Positions 22,744-32,773 of a stretch of 64,000 nucleotides of DNA are shown piece by piece. The position numbers were made by a program, and so were the translations under genes. Under the pieces are notes generated by a model, which saw nothing but the letters and a program-made list of their open reading frames with translations, was not told the DNA's origin and did no database searches. Origin of the DNA: Hemerocallis citrina (taxonomy: Eukaryota; Streptophyta; Magnoliopsida; Asparagales; Asphodelaceae); contig CM030366.1 in NCBI GenBank assembly GCA_017893485.1, positions 101,134,953 to 101,198,952 of the forward strand, in the 5' to 3' direction. How positions within the stretch are numbered: position 1 is the first letter of the stretch; every line of letters begins with the position of its first letter.

Positions 22744-22838
22744 CTAACATGAAGCATGCTTCAATTCTATTGCTAAACTTAATATATATATATATATATA
22801 TATAATATAAGTTCAGCAATAGAATTGAAGCATGTTAG
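22744..22838. repeat. Inverted repeat around a TA run
   Basis: The arm 22744-22781 (CTAACATG to AACTTA) pairs with 22808-22838 (TAAGTTC to CATGTTAG), apart from a 7-base indel, with a TA microsatellite as the loop. It may be a very short MITE or a secondary palindrome at the target site. Confidence 0.85.
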
Positions 22839-23049
22839 CCTAATAATTCAATCGAACATGCTATTCTGCATAGTAGACTAAGTCATGTGAATTATCATTA
22901 AATGCAACATATAGCTAAAACATGTAACATGCATTTAGATTCAAGCATTGTTTTTGACAAATAGAGGAGTTTTTGCTCAAACTTAATTAACTTAAAAACC
23001 TTTTTCAGAGTGGTGAAAACACAACTTCTAGAATTCATATAATCTTACA

Positions 23050-23051
<2 letters not shown>

Positions 23052-23099
<48 letters not shown>

Positions 23100-23109
23100 G
23101 GGGGGGGGG
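23052..23109. repeat. (GT)n followed by 27 G
   Basis: About 15 GT dinucleotides pass into an uninterrupted run of 27 G (23083-23109). The G length is prone to sequencing error, and the tract could form a quadruplex. Confidence 0.95.
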
Positions 23110-23200
23110 TTAGGGTTGTTAATTACATATATGATTGTTCTCAGTTTTATCATATCTACTTATTGAAATCTATAAATGAAGCACTAGAAATATTCAAACA

Positions 23201-24834
23201 ATGTGGGGAAAAGTTAGCTTGGTAAGAAAATCAAAGGGTTTAGAAGAAATAGAGTGGAGAGTATGTCTTGAGAATTCAAATAGTTCTATAATAAATGTGG
23301 ATTCATTTCGGAAATTGCGGCTCCTTCCTTACCTTAATCAAATGGAATACGAGACATTAACAACATTATTAAATTCCATGATTCTAATCGCAGGCTTGCC
23401 ATTTAGTCATTTTCAGAAAAGTTGTATAAGCAGCTAATTACTGTCTGATTGACTTTCACATGTCAAACTCACTACCACACCTTACGAAATTTGGCGCAAA
23501 CATCTACCTCACTTTAATGACTTAAGAACTTGGCGTTGTATGACATATGTTAAAATTCATAACCTTAGAATGTCTAAAGTGTGAACAACAACTGTAACAT
23601 GCAGATATCTAGGTCTAGTTGAAGATAGCGCTGCAAACAAATTTTTAGATGTATCAAATAATTCTTTGATGTAGTTTAGGGATATCATTTATTTTGAAAT
23701 TTTTTTAAGGACAAACACATGACCTTATCTAGATCCACCGAGCATATATTAGATTCTCAATTAAAGATCGAACCTACTAATTTTGACATGGACATAGACC
23801 CTTGTCTAATTGTAGAAAGTCAAGAAAAAAGGAGAACTTCCTCAAGACATAAAACAAGTATTGAGTATGGGAATGATTTTGCCACCTATCACTTAGAGAA
23901 TGATCCAACCTCTTATGAAGAGGCAATGGGATCTAATGATTCATGTTTTTGGGGAGGAGCGATAGATGATGAGATGGATTCACTATTGTAAAATTGCACT
24001 CGGACTTTGGTAGATTTGCCCAATAGAGCGAATGTCATAGGCTGTAAATGGGTGTTTATTATTTAAAAATAAGCTAAATCCTGATTACAGCATTAATAAA
24101 TTTAAAGCACATCTAGTGGCTGAGGGTATTAACGAAGTACATGGTATTGATTATTTTAATGTATATCCACATGTTTGTCTTCAAGCCAATATTAGGATTA
24201 TTCTAGCCCTTTCATCTATTAAAAATTTTGTTATTTATCAAATGGATGTAAAAAAAACAACATTTTTAAATGCGGTCTTAATGAAGAAATATATATATGA
24301 AACAACCTAATGGTTTTGTCATTCAAGGTCCAGAGCATAAAGTGTAAACTAATAAAATCTCTGTATGATCTAACAAAGTACAAAATCATGGCATGATAAG
24401 TTTGGACTACTAGAAAACTAGGATTTTAGGCCAGTTTGTCTGATTAAGTTTTGTTTTTGTTTTTTTTTTTTTTTTGGGCAAAATCTCAATTTTAAGAGCA
24501 AGGGATAACCCTTAGTCAGTCACCCTACGTAAGATCAATATTGCCAAAGAAGGGACAGTTAGACCTTATGAACTCCATACGGCAATTAAAGTATTGCAAC
24601 AGTGGGGATTCATAGGTTGTTAGGTCTTACAAACTCCATATCACAATGAAAACATTTGGAACCTAATCTAGGTAGTCGAGTTCGTCAGCTAGATTATTCT
24701 AAGCTTATTGGTAGACTAATATATTCTATGACGTGCACAAATCCAGACATTGCATTTACGGTAAGTATGCTGAGTCGCTTCACTAGCAATCCTAGTATTG
24801 AGCATTGGGATGCCCGTAATAGGCTAATGTGTTG
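23201..24834 (+). pseudogene. Ty1/copia pol relic (RT to RNase H), 5' part
   Basis: Read in order, broken frames show copia landmarks. There is a TTPYEIWRKHLPHFNDL block near 23480, then the spacer. The RT opening follows, with YEEAMGSNDSCFW, E.DSL and LVDLPN..NVIGCKWVF at 23910-24060. Next come HLVAEGINEVHGIDYFN and IYQMDVKKTTFLNAVL (24110-24290), then CKLIKSLYDL. YSKLIGRLIYSMTCTNPDIAF and MLSRFTSNPSIEHWDA lie at 24680-24815. Multiple frameshifts and stops show an old, dead copy. The last codons continue at 28388 after the hAT insertion. Confidence 0.9.
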
Positions 24835-27800
24835 TAGGGGTGGAATTATGGCTGGGCTAGCCCGGGACCAGCCCTGCCCTCCCAACCCCGAGCTAAACCG
24901 GGGTTCAGCCCGCCCAAATACGAGGGCCGGTTCGGTCCTTGATTTTCCCAAAAAACCGCAACAGGCCCGACCCGCTTAGAACCGGGACCGGGTTGAACGA
25001 ACCAACTCGGGCCGGTCCGTGGGCCGACTGTTGTGTTTTTTTTCCAATTTTTTTTTAAAAAAATTTTGTTTGTATAATTACTAAAATACCCCCAACGGAT
25101 ATAACTAGTTTTTGGGGGTATTTTAGGAAATTAAAAATATACATATTCTGTATATACAACCTCATTTCATTCAATTCTCTTTACAAATTCACTCAACTCA
25201 CTCTACTATCTCTCATCTTTCTCAACAAATCAACAACAATCTGACATTCAACTACTCTCTTGTAAGGATCAACATCAACAACATCCAACAACAAACAACA
25301 ACATCAACAGCAACACTACAAGCTCTCAACTCTCTTTGCCTTCATTCTTCAATCTACATTCTATACTCATACGGTATTTTTGTATTTGTATAATTTTTAG
25401 AATTAGCATTGATGTTTGTTCTCATTTATTTCTCTTAATTAGATTGAGTTTTCTTGTACTTCTTCTTCTTCTTCTTTTTAGTTTTTTTTTTAAAATTTGA
25501 CAAACATGCACTAGTGTATTCATTTAATTGTTGTTGTTTTATTGAAATATTTGTTCTTTTTGTTTAGAATTCTTTTATTAACATACACTGGTTTATAGTA
25601 GAATTTTATTTAACATTATTTGTTTTTTAATATAATTTTCTATAACATAAACTAGTTTATCTATCTTTACTTGTTTTGTAGAATTAAATTTTAAAACATA
25701 CACTACAATTAATTTTTAAAACATATACTAGAATTAACTTTTAGAACATACATTAGAATTTTTATAACATACACTAGTTTAGATGGCATCTAGCCGATCA
25801 TGAGGTAGACATAGTAGTCAAGAGTCCACTACTAGTCGTTGCATTCCTTCCATTCCAATTCCATACGTAGAAAGTGAAGAAACACTTATGAATTTTGATA
25901 GTATTCCGGATTTTCATGAAACACACATGGATGAAGTAGAAGTAGAAGACATAGAATCAAAACCATCGGAACAAGGCCCTTCTCAATCATGTAAAACAAG
26001 AGGTACCACATCCAAAGTACACAAATATTTTGACTATGTCCATTCACAAAATAATAGGAGTTGGATTAAAAATTTGTAAAAATGTCAAACAACCTATAAG
26101 TTTAAAATAGGATCGAGAACGGGTACACTCTAACGATACTTAAATAAATGTCAACCCCAAATTTCTAAAGATAATCTCACACAACAAAAAATACACCCTA
26201 ATATCAGTCAAGTAGATAGTCATAGCTACGATCAGGATATCGTTCGTAGAAAAATGGCTAAGTTAGTAATTAGAGATGAATTACCTTATTCGTTTGGTGG
26301 AAGTAGGAATGTAGAAAATTTTGCTTAAAACACAAATAACCCCTATTATAAAAAAATTGCTAGGAATGTAGTTAAGGGTAATTGTAAATTAGTTTACAAT
26401 GAGGTTAAAGATTTTTTTAGTATGAACACTAACATCACTAAACACTAGAGTTTTTTTAACATCGGATGGGTATATAGAAGTGAACGGCGTACCAATAATG
26501 TGTGTAACATATCAGTGGATAGATTCCGACTGGCTACTTCAAAAGAGGATAATTTCATTCGGATTTGTTAGATACCCACATAAGGGTGAAATAATTGCTG
26601 CACACATCATTGAAGCATGTAATAATTTTGATATTTTTGATAAAGTTTTTGCTATTAGTTTTGATAACACCTCTAATAATACTAAGGCAATCCCCAGTTT
26701 GAAAATTATACTAAATCCTATAGAACCGGAAATTTTTCATGTTAGGTGTGCTTGTCATATTTTAATTTTTTGCGTACAAGATGCATTAAAATATGGATAC
26801 AATAAAATTGAGGTAATGAGAAATAGTGTTCATTTTAATATATTGAGTGGTCCAATATATCAAGCTTTTCATGATTGGTGTCAACTTAGGGAAATTGTAT
26901 TTAAACGTTTTCCTAAAGATGTTAGATATCGTTGGAATTCTACTTTTGATTTATTAAGTGTTGTTCTTCACTATCGTTTTAATCTTAGAGAATTTTGTAT
27001 TGCAATGGGTATGAAAGATTGTATGTAAGATGATGATTTTTGGTTTTTCCCCGATAGTTTGTAAAAAAATTTAGAACCTTTTAATGAAGCTACTTTACAA
27101 TTTTCAAAAAACATATACATCTACATCTAGTTGTATTTTACTTGCAATTGTCACTATGATGACAACAATTAAAGATTTGATCAATGACCCTCTTATTAGA
27201 GAAATGGTTTATGCCGCTTATATTAAAAAATTTAAATATTTTCATCCACTTCCTATGTTATATTGTGTTGCTAGTGTAATGAATCTCATGATTAAGTTAG
27301 AAGGTACAAAAAATTTAATTGAGATTTTTATACTTAGTTCTACACAATGAAATTGGAGATTTTGATCATGTTGTTTTCACTACACAATTTGAGCATGTTT
27401 TGACTAGTTTATATGATAGTTACGATAGACTTTATTCATCTAACACTACACAAACACAAATGTTAGTTTTTCTTCTTCTATATTATCATATGGAAAATGT
27501 CTTGCTACTAGTAGTGTTTTAAATCTCATAAAATAAAAAAAATAAAAAACAAGAACAAATTCACCAAATAAGTTGAATTGGTATAATGCACAACCTCCCA
27601 TTGAAGATGTAGTATATGTGTTTTTTTTGGAAAACCAATTAAAATATTTTTAGTATTCTTTCTTTCCTGGCTAAAGATTTGCTAACTGTACTGGTGTCAA
27701 CTATTGCATCGAAAAGTATTTTTTCTCTTGGTGGTAGGATTATGAGCCTGAATAAGAATCGCTTGACATCAAAGAATTTAGAGATGTTAGTATGCGCCGA

Positions 27801-28387
27801 AGATTGGATGAAAGCAGAAGAGAGGACCGAAGATTTACATGAAGCACATAACGGATCAACAAGTAGTGATGAATGAACATCTAGTAGAATGTATTTTGGA
27901 TAATGTATTGCAAATAATTGGAAAATTTTAGGAGAATGAGATTCTATATTTAGGTTAGGTAGAAGTGCATGACAATAGTCCAATACATTCTCTTCAATCT
28001 AAATAGAGGTCATCTCGATCTCTAAACAAATGTTTCCCTCGTATTGTAAGTTGATAAAATTTGTATAAAATGTTACTAATCTATTTGATTGTATATTAAA
28101 CTTTGTAATTCATTAAAATAGTTTAATTTATGAATATCACTTTTATCTATATGTTCTTGATAATTCTTTAAAAAATTCTTCATCTTTGTCTTTGTAACAA
28201 TTAAAAAAAAGAATTCGTCCCGGCGTGTACCCGGACCCAGCCCGACCCCCGAGCTAGGGGCCAAGCACCAGGTCCAGGCCGGCATTTGGTCGGCTTGTCC
28301 CGGCCTGCCTATTCCCTCGGCCTGGCCCGGGTCAAAACCCGCGGGTTCCGACCCGACCTGGCCCGCTAGGCCCGAATGCCACCCCTA
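24835..28387 (+). mobile_element. hAT element inserted in the copia relic
   Basis: Begins TAGGGGTGGAATT and ends ATGCCACCCCTA, matching inverted termini of the plant hAT TAGGGGTG class. Both sub-terminal regions are rich in GGGCC/CCCGG motifs. The flanking 8-mers ATGTGTTG (24827-24834) and ATGCGTTA (28388-28395) match at 6 of 8 positions with two transitions, consistent with an old target duplication. Removing the insert makes the copia reading resume (RLM then RYHAVTQNYALHYY). The interior carries a decayed BED/hAT transposase. Confidence 0.92.
25783..27876 (+). pseudogene. hAT transposase (BED finger, RICESLEEPER-like), decayed
   Basis: The frame starts with MASSRS at 25783 and has an early stop. 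A BED-type zinc finger remnant (VHKYFDYV, then KCQ, GTL.RYLNKC) lies at 26010-26155. The core region at 26480-27028 contains WIDSDWLLQKRIISF, AISFDNTSNN and HVRCACHILIFCVQDALK, then RYRWNSTFDLL. A C-terminal dimerisation block (VSTIASKSIFSLGGRI, NRLTSKNLEMLVCAEDWM) ends at 27876. At least five stops or frameshifts separate these parts, so no protein is made. The domain order is complete, which indicates a once-autonomous element. Confidence 0.88.
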
Positions 28388-28440
28388 ATGCGTTACCATG
28401 CTGTTACACAAAACTATGCATTACATTATTATTGACATTC
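28388..28440 (+). pseudogene. Ty1/copia pol relic, continuation
   Basis: Codons reading RYHAVTQNYALHYY follow directly from the copia RNase H-proximal sequence that breaks off at 24834. Confidence 0.8.
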
Positions 28441-28464
28441 ACCACACCTAGAAGGCTATCAAGC

Positions 28465-28872
28465 AAAAGCAAAATGCTAAAAATCTCTCACACAACAAAA
28501 TTTGCTTGAAGCGACTTAGATCTTGTGTGCCAATAGGGCTACAATCGAGCCGAGCCAAGCCAACTACCTTCAGGCTCGAGCTCGGCTCGTTTACTAAACG
28601 AGCTCAATTTTGAGCTCGAGCTCGGCTCGAGCTCGGTTCGAGCGAAGCTTTGACCGAGCTTTGACCATATTCGAGCCGAATAGCTCGTGAGCTTAGCCTA
28701 AAAAAAAATCAAGATCGAGCTCGGCTCGTTTACGAAACGAGCTTGATTTTGAGCTTGAGCTCGGTTCGAGCCGAGCTTTGACCGAGCTCGAGCCGAATAG
28801 CTCGCGAATAGCTCGATTCGTTTGCAGCCCTATGTGCCACCATGTGTGTCGTACCTAAAAATCATGGTCTAG
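28465..28872 (+). pseudogene. Relic of a DUF594-type gene
   Basis: 28469-28530 and 28834-28865 resemble the DUF4220/DUF594 gene at about 7513-7610. Shared strings include AAGCAAAAGCAA, then CTAAAAATC, CAAAATTT, then CTTAGATC and ATGTGT.TCGTACCT.AAAA. Identity is roughly three quarters by eye. The relic is split by a small hAT-like insert. It probably came from a second family member destroyed by transposons, or was carried here by one. Confidence 0.7.
28534..28832. mobile_element. hAT-like MITE inside the DUF594 relic
   Basis: 299 bp beginning TAGGGCTACAA and ending TTTGCAGCCCTA, flanked by TGTGCCAA (28526-28533) and TGTGCCAC (28833-28840), which agree at 7 of 8 bases. The interior consists of repeated GAGCTCGGCTCG and CGAGCCGA motifs in both orientations, including two similar halves (from about 28575 and 28710). 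No coding sequence. Confidence 0.88.
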
Positions 28873-28879
28873 CACACTG

Positions 28880-30054
28880 CACCTAGAATGAACTATGTTG
28901 TGAACAATAAAAAATAAAATAAAATAAAATCTATACTATACTCGGAAAAATAAGAGTTTAGATGATCTAACGGGTAACATTTAATTTTTCCATTTGCCAA
29001 TAGAAAATCCAAACCATTTATTTTATAACAATTTAAAAAAAAAACAAGCAAAATATTCTACTGGAACTCCATAATAAGTTAAAAGATCTTAAAACAAAAG
29101 AGTATCTATTACTACTTAAAAATACATGAATTAGATTCTCCAACGAACCAATATTTAATTTTTCTGTCTATTATTAAAAAATCCTAAACATTCATTTTAT
29201 AATAATTTTTAAAATAATAAAAATATTCTACTTTCACTTTATTATAGTAAAAATATTAAGATTAACAAATAAACGATTCTCATTGCATCTTGTAATAGTA
29301 AAAAAAAAATCATATAAACAAACAAAATATTATATTGCCACAAATTGTCAGTCCAAATTTTACAAGTGGAAACAAATAATCTATAGTTTGACCGCCCCAA
29401 TAAAAATAAATAATAAAAATACTATATTGCCATTATTTAACACCGACAACTTTATAATTGGAAAAAAATAATCCATAATTTGGCACACCTATAATTCCAA
29501 CTTCCGGATCCTTGATTATAGCATAGACAGCCCCAAAAATTTTAAAATATATATGTTGGGAATAAGTACACAAACATTCCAAAAACCTTGTATCCTTGAT
29601 TTGTACATATCAAACTGTATAGGTGTCCAAGCAAATTATATTTTCCTGTAAATTAACAAAGGATTAAATAAAATAAAATAAAATAAATTTGCAAGAAAAT
29701 CAGAAAAAATGGGACTCTTTCTCTAGACCACACGGAATACGTATCAAATCTTTCATTTTTATCTCTTCTTACTTTCCAACTTACTTACAATTTCAATTTT
29801 CGTTCAGTTATTTGATTGATCCAAAAGTGGTGCGGTCTCTTTTAATTAATGTTGAAGTTCGTTAACTTATTTGGTTGTGTACATGACATATGCATTTGCA
29901 CGTGGGCATTTTACAAGTTTCCATAAAAAAATATCTATATTTGACAACCTGATAAATTTATATTAAAAAAAAATTAATTGAAAAGATACATTATTAAAGA
30001 TAAAAGAAAATTACAAGGTGTGTCTTTAGGTCAAAAAAGTCACTTACCAGTTCA
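28880..30054. other. AT-rich stretch, no gene seen
   Basis: Homopolymer- and AAATAAAA-rich DNA. A 62-codon ORF at 29283-29471 lacks any recognisable domain. Confidence 0.6.
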
Positions 30055-30620
30055 TTAGATCTTGCATTGGAGGTATTGCATGAACATTGCATGAACATTG
30101 AATATAAGTTTATTGTTTCCAATGTGAATGCCTCTGCGAAGAATAGTGAATTTCGTGTTGTTCATAGCAGTCACGAACTTCCCTGAATTTTTTACAAGTT
30201 GATTTGAGTCGTTCAACATATCTTTGATTGCAACAACTACACCAGGGTTGTGATTTTGGCTCATACTCTTGTTGAAAGAGTTGAGACGACTTTCGATCTC
30301 ATGTTCCATATCAAAGATTTATAATTGAGCGAACTGTGGGTCCTGACCTTCCCTAGAAACCAGTGTGCCAATTTTGTGGTAGTTCTGGCAATGTATCCGG
30401 AATACGGCCTCCCATCGAGAATCATATAATCATTTTTTGCCCCTGTTGATGTGAATGCAAATGCACAATTATACAATCGAATGTATTTTCGAAAGTGCAT
30501 TGCATTTTGTGATGAATTAGATGGTTCAAGCATTGACTGCAAGAATGGAGGAGCTTTTTCTAACAAAGGTATGGAAACATGCACATTTTTGCTGCAATAT
30601 CTATTAGCTATAACCAACAC
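30055..30620 (-). pseudogene. Helitron helicase N-terminal fragment
   Basis: The minus strand encodes the segment before and within the Helitron-like N domain. Visible landmarks are YCSKNVHVSIPLL, then FRKYIRLYNCAFAFTSTGAK, then GYIARTTTKLAHW. After a frameshift near 30300 come FDMEHEIESRLNSF and VVVAIKDMLNDSNQLVK. In intact plant Helitrons the Rep and helicase domains follow; here the match ends at 30055. Element ends (5' TC, 3' CTRR after a hairpin) were not located. Confidence 0.8.
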
Positions 30621-31071
30621 ATTTTTCTTCCAGCCCCTAATTGTTGAAGTGCATTACGACCGGAATGAGGGCAGCTTGGGCAAGAGTACTCTGTATCATC
30701 CGCAAGTTGTACCCCCTTGCCATTTTTTGCATGCATAGAGTTTGTGGCTTCTCTTCAAAGGAAAAAAAAACCCCTTTCAGTAAAGCTGCCTTAAAGGTCA
30801 GATCTTATGTTCTTACTTTGGTAAAATTAGTAAGATCTTGTTGTTCTCTTACCCTTTATTGTGTTGAGTTCTTTTATGAAGATTTTGGGTAAAAGAACTT
30901 CATTGCTTGTTTGTTTTGTGGGTTTTTTTGTTTGGCCAAGAATTTCTTATTCAGTTTGAAAAGATGGATTTTGTGTGTAGATGTTAGGGCAGGTTCATGT
31001 TGCTCAAAAGTTTTGGAGTTGTTTAAATCCATAAAGCAATATGGGGGTTTTGGAAACCTTTTGCTTGATTA

Positions 31072-31830
31072 AAGCATCCACAGTCGTTTTTCTCATTTGG
31101 TATAATATGGCAGCTACAGTAATAGCAAATACGATCGTTCGCTGCAGTCGTCGTTTGCTATATTTTTTCTATTTTTTAGAGAGACGGGGTATCATACCCC
31201 TTCCGATCGTTTCAAATAAATTAAAAAAAGTTAATTACTTATTAACTATTAAACTATATTAATTAACTAAATTAAATAATATAAAACTAACTAAACCTAA
31301 TTAATATACTAACTAAACCTATTAATATACTAACTAATCCTAATATACTAACTAAAAGTACCCTGCCAGCATTAAATGCTCTCCTCCCAAACTGGACGGG
31401 GTATCATACCCCGGACGGGGTATGTGTCCCCGTCCCACACTATTTTTTTTTCCTATCGCTTACATCGTGGCCGTTCGTTTTATTAAAAAAATAAATAAAT
31501 AAAACAAAAAAAAAGGGAGAGACGGGGTTTGATACCCCGTCCGGGGTATCATTCCCCGTCCGACCTTTAAAAAAAAAAATTAATAAAATAGGAGAGACGG
31601 TATATGATCGTCCGTCTGATACGATTAAAAAATTATTATATAGAAGAGACGGGGTATCATACCCCATCCTTTATAATTTGAGAAAGCTCAGATCGTTTCT
31701 CATATTTGAGAAATGGAAATAGCAAGTTTGCCATAATATGGACATTTTTGAAACGACTGCAGCGTCTCTTTTGTATTCGTTTGCTATAATTTGGAAATAT
31801 GGGAATTTTAGAAAACGACTGTGGATGCTC
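31072..31830. mobile_element. Harbinger/Tourist-like MITE with repeated palindromes
   Basis: Left end AAGCATCCACAGTCGTTTT and right end AAAACGACTGTGGATGCTC form an inverted repeat flanked by TTA (31069-31071 and 31831-31833), as expected for PIF/Harbinger insertions. The interior contains at least four copies of GACGGGGTATCATACCCC or variants (near 31181, 31394, 31521 and 31650) and no transposase. Confidence 0.82.
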
Positions 31831-31833
31831 TTA

Positions 31834-32773
31834 GTCAACAAATATGTTTCCTAATTGATTCTCTTGGGAAAAAAAGTTGATTTCAATTTTGCCAAATATC
31901 TATGTGTCTTTTATATATGTCACGCAATAGGTACACAATGATAATGGACATGTGAAGAGGGAATGTATCGTTTGCTTTCTCATCTCTTCAACCTATTTTA
32001 TTTTGTTTCATGTCTTCAAATTTGTAATTGAGGCGATGATGATGAAGAAAAATCAAACTCAAAATTTTGAAAAATTTCTCAGATTTTCTGTCTGAATCAA
32101 CAGTAAAACCCAGCTTCTTTCTTTCTCTTTGTTAGTTCGGTCTTATCTGGAACCTTGGCGAGGCAACTGTAAAAAGTTACAGTTAAATGGTTGTAGAGAA
32201 AGGTAGAAAAAGTATTTGACTGATATGGGATGAATTTGAGCCTCCCTAGATTGTGTGTTGGATTGAAGACAAATCTGAACCTTGATTTTTCTCTCACATT
32301 ATTATGATATATATATTTCTTTCTTATGTCATGCATTTTTCAATGCTTGTTGCTTCTCTTATGTGTTAACAATCACTTATAAAGTTCACACATTGTTCTA
32401 AAGAAAATTTTCCTTTCATTTTCATTTCCAAGTGTCCTTCTATAACATATTTCTATATGTTCACTTGCCCTAATCCTATTGTATATGCTACTGTTCATAA
32501 TTCTACTTTTGTTGTAGGTAATGTGTTGTTAAATTGCTTCATTTTAGAGGACGACGTAGTAAATTCTTCGTTGTGTACGTTAAATGTTTTCAGTTTATAA
32601 TTTTCTTCTTAAGATTGTCAGGTCTACTGTTACATTAAATAGATAGCATTGCATCATTTTTATGTGTCGTTACTTCTTGCATTATGTTCTTAAGTCATGA
32701 GTATTTACTCTTTCATGTATTTTATCTTTCTTAGAAAGAGTATATATTACCAATTTTTTGTGAGGGCATAATT
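31834..32773. other. Intergenic, no gene seen
   Basis: AT-rich DNA between the MITE and the first LTR. The 79-codon minus ORF at 32097-32336 has no recognisable domain. Confidence 0.6.

Noticed and set aside
30451..30892. Plus-strand ORFs of 83-95 codons
   Set aside because: The first is antisense to the Helitron relic, which has clear family motifs on the minus strand. The second has no domain.
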